From Flavobacteriales bacterium (GTDB lineage Bacteria; Bacteroidota; Bacteroidia; Flavobacteriales; UBA7430), in NCBI GenBank assembly GCA_002685115.1, contig NYWQ01000021.1, forward strand, positions 1-10,635: a DNA stretch of 10,635 nucleotides, written 5' to 3'. Position 1 is the first letter of the stretch; every line of letters begins with the position of its first letter. Both the position numbers and the translations under genes were made by a program. Shown piece after piece: positions 5,841-10,635 of the stretch. Below the pieces are notes generated by a model. The model had not been told where the DNA came from, searched no databases, and saw only the letters and a program-made list of their open reading frames with translations.

Positions 5841-7154
5841 ATGCGCACAAAATCACATAAAAAAAATAAAATCAACGTCGTTACCTTAGGTTGCTCCAAA
5901 AACGTATACGACTCAGAGGTTTTAATGGGGCAATTACAGGCAAACAAAATGGACGTTGTGCATGAAACAGACGCTGATGATAATAATATTGTGGTGATTA
6001 ATACGTGCGGGTTTATAGACAATGCCAAAGAACAGTCTGTGAACACCATTTTAGATTATGTACAGAAAAAGCAAGAAGGCTCCGTTGAAAAGGTTTTTGT
6101 AACTGGATGTCTTTCCGAACGTTACAAGCCGGATCTGGAAAAAGAAATACCAGACGTTGACCAGTATTTTGGGACTACAGAATTGCCAAAACTTTTAAAA
6201 GCATTAGGTGCGGATTACAAGCATGAGCTTATTGGAGAACGTTTAACAACAACACCAAAGCATTATGCCTACTTAAAAATTGCAGAAGGCTGCGATAGAC
6301 CTTGTTCTTTTTGTGCCATTCCTCTTATGCGAGGTAAACATGTATCTAAATCAATTGAGGATTTGGTTACTGAGTCAGAAAAGTTGGCTAAAAATGGCGT
6401 AAAAGAATTGATTCTTATTGCACAAGATTTAACCTATTACGGCTTAGATATTTATAAGAAAAGGCGACTTGCAGACTTACTATTAGCCTTAAAGGATGTA
6501 GACGGTATTGAGTGGATTCGGTTGCATTATGCATTTCCAACTGGTTTCCCTCAAGATGTATTAGATGTTATTAGAGAACAAGAAAAAGTTTGCAATTACA
6601 TTGACATTCCTCTTCAACACATTTCTGACCCTATTTTGAAAGCGATGAAGCGTGGAACTACTTTTGCTAAAACCAATGCGCTCTTAAAAGATTTTAGAAC
6701 TAAGGTGCCGAATATGGCCATTCGAACTTCTTTAATTGTTGGTTTTCCTGGTGAAACAGAAGAAGATTTTGAAATATTAAAAAATTGGGTAAGAGATACT
6801 AAATTTGACCGCTTGGGTGTTTTTCAATATTCTCATGAAGAAAATACAACTGCGCACGTTTTAGAAGATGATGTTCCAGCCGAAGTTAAAGCTGCAAGGG
6901 CAGAAGAAATAATGGCCATTCAGCAAGAAGTTTCCATGAATCTTAATGGTGCAAAAGTTGGCCAAGAATTTAAAGTTTTAATCGACCGAAAGGAAGGAAA
7001 CTTTTTCATTGGTCGAACCGAGTTTGACTCTCCAGATGTAGACAATGAAGTTTTGATTGATGCGACCAAGCATTTTGTTCGTCATGGCGATTTTGTTCGT
7101 GTGAAAGTTTATGAGGCTAGTGACTATGACTTGTATGCTGAGCCAGTTTTGTAA
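5841..7154 (+). CDS. rimO: ribosomal protein S12 methylthiotransferase RimO
   Basis: RimO is a radical-SAM enzyme that adds a methylthio group to the conserved aspartate of ribosomal protein uS12. The 437 residues contain three parts. An N-terminal UPF0004 (methylthiotransferase) domain has cluster cysteines C18 (in LGCSKN), C56 (NTCGF) and C90 (TGCL). The radical-SAM core has CxxxCxxC at C151, C155 and C158 (EGCDRPCSFCAIPLMRGKH). A C-terminal TRAM domain (about 372-435) binds substrate. IAQDLTYYGLDIY (193-205) and the wording around the SAM cluster favour RimO over the tRNA enzymes MiaB and MtaB. The start at 5841 gives the normal N-terminus about 11 residues before the conserved NVVTLGCSKN. 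The stop overlaps the bshC start as TAATG. It lies downstream of ftsY; the 77-bp gap shows no clear promoter or terminator. Confidence 0.96.
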   Translation: MRTKSHKKNKINVVTLGCSKNVYDSEVLMGQLQANKMDVVHETDADDNNIVVINTCGFIDNAKEQSVNTILDYVQKKQEGSVEKVFVTGCLSERYKPDLEKEIPDVDQYFGTTELPKLLKALGADYKHELIGERLTTTPKHYAYLKIAEGCDRPCSFCAIPLMRGKHVSKSIEDLVTESEKLAKNGVKELILIAQDLTYYGLDIYKKRRLADLLLALKDVDGIEWIRLHYAFPTGFPQDVLDVIREQEKVCNYIDIPLQHISDPILKAMKRGTTFAKTNALLKDFRTKVPNMAIRTSLIVGFPGETEEDFEILKNWVRDTKFDRLGVFQYSHEENTTAHVLEDDVPAEVKAARAEEIMAIQQEVSMNLNGAKVGQEFKVLIDRKEGNFFIGRTEFDSPDVDNEVLIDATKHFVRHGDFVRVKVYEASDYDLYAEPVL

Positions 7155-8728
7155 TGAAAGCCGAAGCAATTCCATACCATCAAACGAAGCATTTTTCGCA
7201 GTTTATTCTCAAGTATATTTCTGGCGATACAAGTTTAAGAGCGCTTTACAATAGAACACCAAGTATAGAGAGCTTTAAAGCGCAAATAACTGAAAAGAAG
7301 TCGCAAAATTTTAATCGAAATGCTTTAGTTACCTCACTAGTTGATCAATATTCAGGTATAGATTCGAGCGATTTGGTCAAAAAAAACATACAATCAATCG
7401 CTCAAGAAAATACTTTTACTGTTGCTACAGGTCACCAGTTGTGCTTATTTATGGGGCCACTGTATTTTATGTATAAAATTATTAGTACCCTTAACTTATC
7501 TGAAAAATTAAAAGAGTCTTATCCAGAATATAATTTTGTACCCATTTTTTGGATGGCTACAGAAGATAATGATTTTGAAGAGGTAAACCATGTTCATCTT
7601 TTTGGGAACAAACTTACCTGGAACCAAACGCAAAAAGGGGGGGTAGGTGAAATTGAAACGTACAGCCTTAAATCTACTCTTGATCAATTAAAATCAATTT
7701 TAGGTGATTCTAAAGAAGCTAAGGAGCTTTATCATTTATTTTCTAGTGCTTATTTACAACATAATAACCTTGCAGAAGCTACTCGATACCTTGTAAATAG
7801 TCTGTTTTCTAAGTATGGATTAGTTGTGTTGGATGCCAATACTAAAAGCTTAAAGCAAGAAGCCATTTCTTTAATTAAAGCAGATGTTTTAAGGCAGGAG
7901 AATTACCCTCTTATAAAGCAAACCAACAAGGCACTTCCCAAATCACAAGCATACGTTCGTCCTATTAACTTTTTTTATCAATTAAAAGGTTTTAGAAATA
8001 GAATAGAGTTACATGGAGATGTCTATGTTGTTTTAAATTCTGATAAAACGTTTTCTAAAAAAGAATTAGAATTAGAAATTGAAAATTATCCGGAACGTTT
8101 TAGTCCAAACGTTTTGATGAGACCTCTTTTTAAGGAGCTTATACTGCCAAATTTAGCGACTATTGGTGGAAGTGCTGAAATAAGTTACTGGATGCAACTA
8201 AAATCAACTTTTGCTGCCAATGGTATTGTATTCCCAATTCTGTTTCTTAGAAATTCAGCTTTGGTTATTGAATCTAAATTAGCTTCAAAAATCACGCATT
8301 TGAACCTTTCGTCGTATGAATTATTTGAAGATGAACATCTTTTGCATAAATCATACGTTACAAAAAATACTACAGACGAAATTTCTGTTGAAGAGCAGCG
8401 CATTCAATCGACTGTTTTATTTGAGCAATTGCTTTCTAAAACTCAAGATGCCAGTCTTACAAAAAGTATTAAGGCGGAGCAGCAAAAACAGTTAAATACG
8501 ATTGATAAAATTGAGCAAAAACTACTTAAATCTGAAAAGCAAAAACATCAGATTAAATTAGCTCAAATTACCTTAGTTAAAAATAAATTGTTTCCAAACA
8601 ACGGCTTACAAGAAAGATACGATTCTATAATTCCATTTTACTTAACCTATGGCTCTTCTTTTATAGATCGTATGAAATCTCATTTAAATCCATTTGAGTT
8701 TAATTTTACCGTTGTTCAAGAGAAATAA
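7154..8728 (+). CDS. bshC: bacillithiol biosynthesis cysteine-adding enzyme BshC
   Basis: BshC is assigned the last step of bacillithiol synthesis, adding cysteine to glucosaminyl-malate in the cytoplasm. Bacillithiol is a low-molecular-weight thiol redox buffer found in Firmicutes and many Bacteroidota. The 524 residues match the usual length. Family signatures are TGHQLCLFMGPLYFMYKIIS (92-111), the nucleotide-binding-like PIFWMATEDNDFEE (130-143), FSPNVLMRPLFKELILPN (316-333) and TIGGSAEISYWMQL (336-349). A lysine/glutamine-rich coiled coil spans about 405-478, as in other BshC proteins, before the C-terminal RYDSIIPFYLTYG segment. The ATG at 7154 overlaps the rimO stop (TAATG), implying translational coupling. 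A G7 run at 7637-7643, following A5, falls in codons 162-164 and is unusual in AT-rich DNA. No other bsh gene is in view. Confidence 0.95.
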   Translation: MKAEAIPYHQTKHFSQFILKYISGDTSLRALYNRTPSIESFKAQITEKKSQNFNRNALVTSLVDQYSGIDSSDLVKKNIQSIAQENTFTVATGHQLCLFMGPLYFMYKIISTLNLSEKLKESYPEYNFVPIFWMATEDNDFEEVNHVHLFGNKLTWNQTQKGGVGEIETYSLKSTLDQLKSILGDSKEAKELYHLFSSAYLQHNNLAEATRYLVNSLFSKYGLVVLDANTKSLKQEAISLIKADVLRQENYPLIKQTNKALPKSQAYVRPINFFYQLKGFRNRIELHGDVYVVLNSDKTFSKKELELEIENYPERFSPNVLMRPLFKELILPNLATIGGSAEISYWMQLKSTFAANGIVFPILFLRNSALVIESKLASKITHLNLSSYELFEDEHLLHKSYVTKNTTDEISVEEQRIQSTVLFEQLLSKTQDASLTKSIKAEQQKQLNTIDKIEQKLLKSEKQKHQIKLAQITLVKNKLFPNNGLQERYDSIIPFYLTYGSSFIDRMKSHLNPFEFNFTVVQEK

Positions 8729-8788
8729 GTCAAATTAAAGTTTTTTACTCGTCATCCTTTTTAATATTAAATTCACCGTTAATTTAGT

Positions 8789-8801
8789 CCGTAAAGTACG
8801 G
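8789..8801. repeat. short inverted repeat in the spacer before the last gene
   Basis: CCGTA (8789-8793) and TACGG (8797-8801) form a perfect 5-bp inverted repeat with a 3-nt spacer. It lies about 50 bp before the start of the last gene. There is no following T tract, so it is not an intrinsic terminator. It might be a small operator or a chance palindrome. The rest of the 122-bp spacer (8729-8850) holds no gene; TAAATTTA at 8839-8846 is one base off the -7 consensus but lies only 4 bp before the start codon. Confidence 0.3.
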
Positions 8802-8850
8802 CTATTATAACTCTCCAATTGTTTGTATATTTAAGCTCTAAATTTACATC

Positions 8851-10635
8851 ATGAAAAAAGCACTGTTTCTCCTCATACTAGCGTTATCATCTTATTATTT
8901 TATCTCAACCTTCATTGCATTAGAATCTGCCTCTAAAATAGAACAGGCCATGAGTGCCAAAAGAGCCAAGAAAAAGATAAAAGTAGCTGGTTTGGGAATT
9001 GGCTCAGCCGAAGATGCTCAAAATATGCGAAACTGGTATTCCTCTCGTCTGTTGGATCCTTCGACTGGTAAAATGCCCACTAATATTAGGTCTAATGAGT
9101 TGGCTTTTGCAAAAACATTACCCAAAAATGAAAGTTTACTAGAAGATTGGACGGCACGCGGTCCATTTAACGTTGGTGGAAGAACTCGAGCGATTGCTTT
9201 AGATGTTACCGACGAGAATGTTATTATGGCTGGGGGTGTTTCAGGTGGTCTCTGGCGAACGGAAGATCAGGGCGAAACTTGGTCAAAGTTAATTGGTAAT
9301 GAGATGTTACACAACATTACATGTATAGAACAAGATACAAGATCCGCTGACCCTGAGCATGCCAAAATTTGGTACTACGGAACTGGGGAAGCTTATGGGA
9401 ATTCTGCTGCCGGTAATGATGCTTATTTTTATGGCAATGGTATTTACAAATCCATCGACAATGGACTTACTTGGGAGTCTTTAGAAGCTACCGCATCTAA
9501 CACCCCAACCGAATTTAACGTTTGGGATTTAGTTTGGGATATTGAACTAAATACGTCACTTGATTCTATTGATCAAGTTTTTGCCGCTATTTATGGTGGT
9601 GTTTACAAAAGTGACGATGGAGGAACCAGCTGGACTAGCGTACTTGGTGGTGGTTCAAACAATGCCTACTTTACAGAGGTTGAAATTTCAAATGGAATCA
9701 TTTATGCTTCTCTAAGTAGTGATGGAGGAAGTTCAAAAGGGATATGGAGAAGTGAAAATGGTTCAGATTGGTCTAATATTTTACCCGAACAATGGCCTCA
9801 ACAATACGACCGTATTAAAATGGCTGTAAATCCATCAAATACAAACGAAATGTATGTAATTGCTGTCACTCCTGGAGAAGGTCAAGAATCGCTCACTTTT
9901 TCTGATGAATTAGAATATACAAGTCTGTGGAAATATACATTTAATGAAAATGATACATCAGCTCAACATGGGCAATGGGAAAATTTATCAGAATTTATAC
10001 CTGCTAATGACTCTCTAAGTAATTTTAATAATTTTTACGCACAAGGATCCTACAATTTAACTATTTCTGTATCACCTTTCGATTCGTCAACAGTTTTTCT
10101 AGGAGGTACTAATTTGTATGTTTCTACCGACGGTTTTACCTCCCACGATAAGGTAAAGCAAATTGGAGGTTACCAAGTTGGCACTGTTTTTCCTGATTTT
10201 GAAATCTATGAAAACCACCACCCTGATCAGCATGAAGTTTGCTTTATTCCATCTGCACCAAACAAATTAATTAGTGCAAATGATGGCGGTGTTTTTAGTA
10301 CCGATAATTATTTAGATTCTGTAGTTGTGTGGAATTCGCTTAACAACGGATATTATACGACTCAGTTGTACACTGCCACTATAAACGAAGTAAATCCTAC
10401 TTCAAGTATTTTGGGTGGTTTTCAGGACAATGGTAATTTCTTTACCAATTCAAGCGATCCTCTTATGCCTTGGACTATGCCTTTAAATGGTGACGGTTCT
10501 TTTGCATATGTTTCCGCAAATGAAGACGTAAACTATTTATCGATTCAAAAAGGTAAAATTTTTAAAATTAAAATGGATGCACAAGGTAATCGGGAGTCTT
10601 ATAGAAGAATAGATCCTATTGGAGCTGATGATTAT
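8851..10635 (+). CDS. exported Asp-box beta-propeller (sortilin/VPS10-like) protein, 3'-truncated
   Basis: The frame is open from the ATG at 8851 to the right edge (595 codons seen), so the C-terminus is missing. Residues 4-24 are hydrophobic after MKK, fitting a signal peptide. A charged linker (about 34-50) is followed by TARGPFNVGGRTRAIALD (101-118), a segment typical of Bacteroidota beta-propeller proteins annotated as glycosyl hydrolase or VPS10/sortilin-like. Asp-box repeats (S/T-x-D-x-G-x-T-W) occur at 137-144, 201-208 and 254-261, with degenerate copies near 301-307 and 425-430. SANDGGVFSTDN (475-486) and GGFQDNGN (522-529) are further propeller signatures. Such proteins often carry a type IX secretion C-terminal sorting domain, which would lie beyond the window. 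No catalytic residues can be assigned; an adhesive, binding or scaffold role is as likely as an enzymatic one. Confidence 0.88.
   Translation, partial: MKKALFLLILALSSYYFISTFIALESASKIEQAMSAKRAKKKIKVAGLGIGSAEDAQNMRNWYSSRLLDPSTGKMPTNIRSNELAFAKTLPKNESLLEDWTARGPFNVGGRTRAIALDVTDENVIMAGGVSGGLWRTEDQGETWSKLIGNEMLHNITCIEQDTRSADPEHAKIWYYGTGEAYGNSAAGNDAYFYGNGIYKSIDNGLTWESLEATASNTPTEFNVWDLVWDIELNTSLDSIDQVFAAIYGGVYKSDDGGTSWTSVLGGGSNNAYFTEVEISNGIIYASLSSDGGSSKGIWRSENGSDWSNILPEQWPQQYDRIKMAVNPSNTNEMYVIAVTPGEGQESLTFSDELEYTSLWKYTFNENDTSAQHGQWENLSEFIPANDSLSNFNNFYAQGSYNLTISVSPFDSSTVFLGGTNLYVSTDGFTSHDKVKQIGGYQVGTVFPDFEIYENHHPDQHEVCFIPSAPNKLISANDGGVFSTDNYLDSVVVWNSLNNGYYTTQLYTATINEVNPTSSILGGFQDNGNFFTNSSDPLMPWTMPLNGDGSFAYVSANEDVNYLSIQKGKIFKIKMDAQGNRESYRRIDPIGADDY

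Overview
The window looks like a housekeeping stretch of a Bacteroidota chromosome, most probably Flavobacteriales. The DNA is AT-rich. A DUF4295 gene (a Bacteroidota family) sits between rpmG and ftsY, and bshC indicates bacillithiol synthesis. One clear promoter matches the Bacteroidota consensus (TTG, 20 bp, TAnnTTTG), and starts are mostly preceded by A-rich sequence rather than strong Shine-Dalgarno sites. The window ends in a large exported protein with Asp-box repeats, of a kind common in type IX secretion users. All genes found are on the plus strand. Species or genus cannot be decided from this sequence.

Layout. (1) Positions 2-2552 hold a tightly packed unit: surE (5' end cut off), a small three-helix membrane protein, a RidA-family gene and lpxB. 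The joins overlap by 8 bp, then 1 bp (TAATG). A 26-codon mini-ORF, overlapping both neighbours at ATGA junctions, bridges ridA and lpxB. (2) A 150-bp spacer without a convincing gene leads to a secreted M1-family metallopeptidase (2703-4328). (3) A promoter at 4340-4370 drives rpmG (bL33) and the DUF4295 gene, followed by a strong intrinsic terminator at 4759-4795. (4) ftsY begins only 17 nt after the terminator. After 77 bp comes rimO, which overlaps bshC by 1 bp (TAATG). (5) A 122-bp spacer precedes an exported protein (8851 onward) that runs off the right edge.

How the genes fit together. The first unit combines a nucleotidase (SurE) with lipid A disaccharide synthesis (LpxB) and a probably non-deaminating RidA homologue. 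The middle block concerns the ribosome and co-translational targeting: bL33, the DUF4295 protein, the SRP receptor FtsY, and RimO, which modifies ribosomal protein S12. BshC makes the low-molecular-weight thiol bacillithiol. The M1 peptidase and the last gene are exported.

I found no CRISPR array, mobile element, tRNA, rRNA or defence system. No stretch above 300 bases lacks a gene. I do not see an undescribed system here. The items most worth a second look are the doubly overlapping mini-ORF before lpxB, the terminator pressed against ftsY, the RidA homologue lacking the catalytic arginine, the absence of rpmB next to rpmG, and a G7 tract inside bshC.
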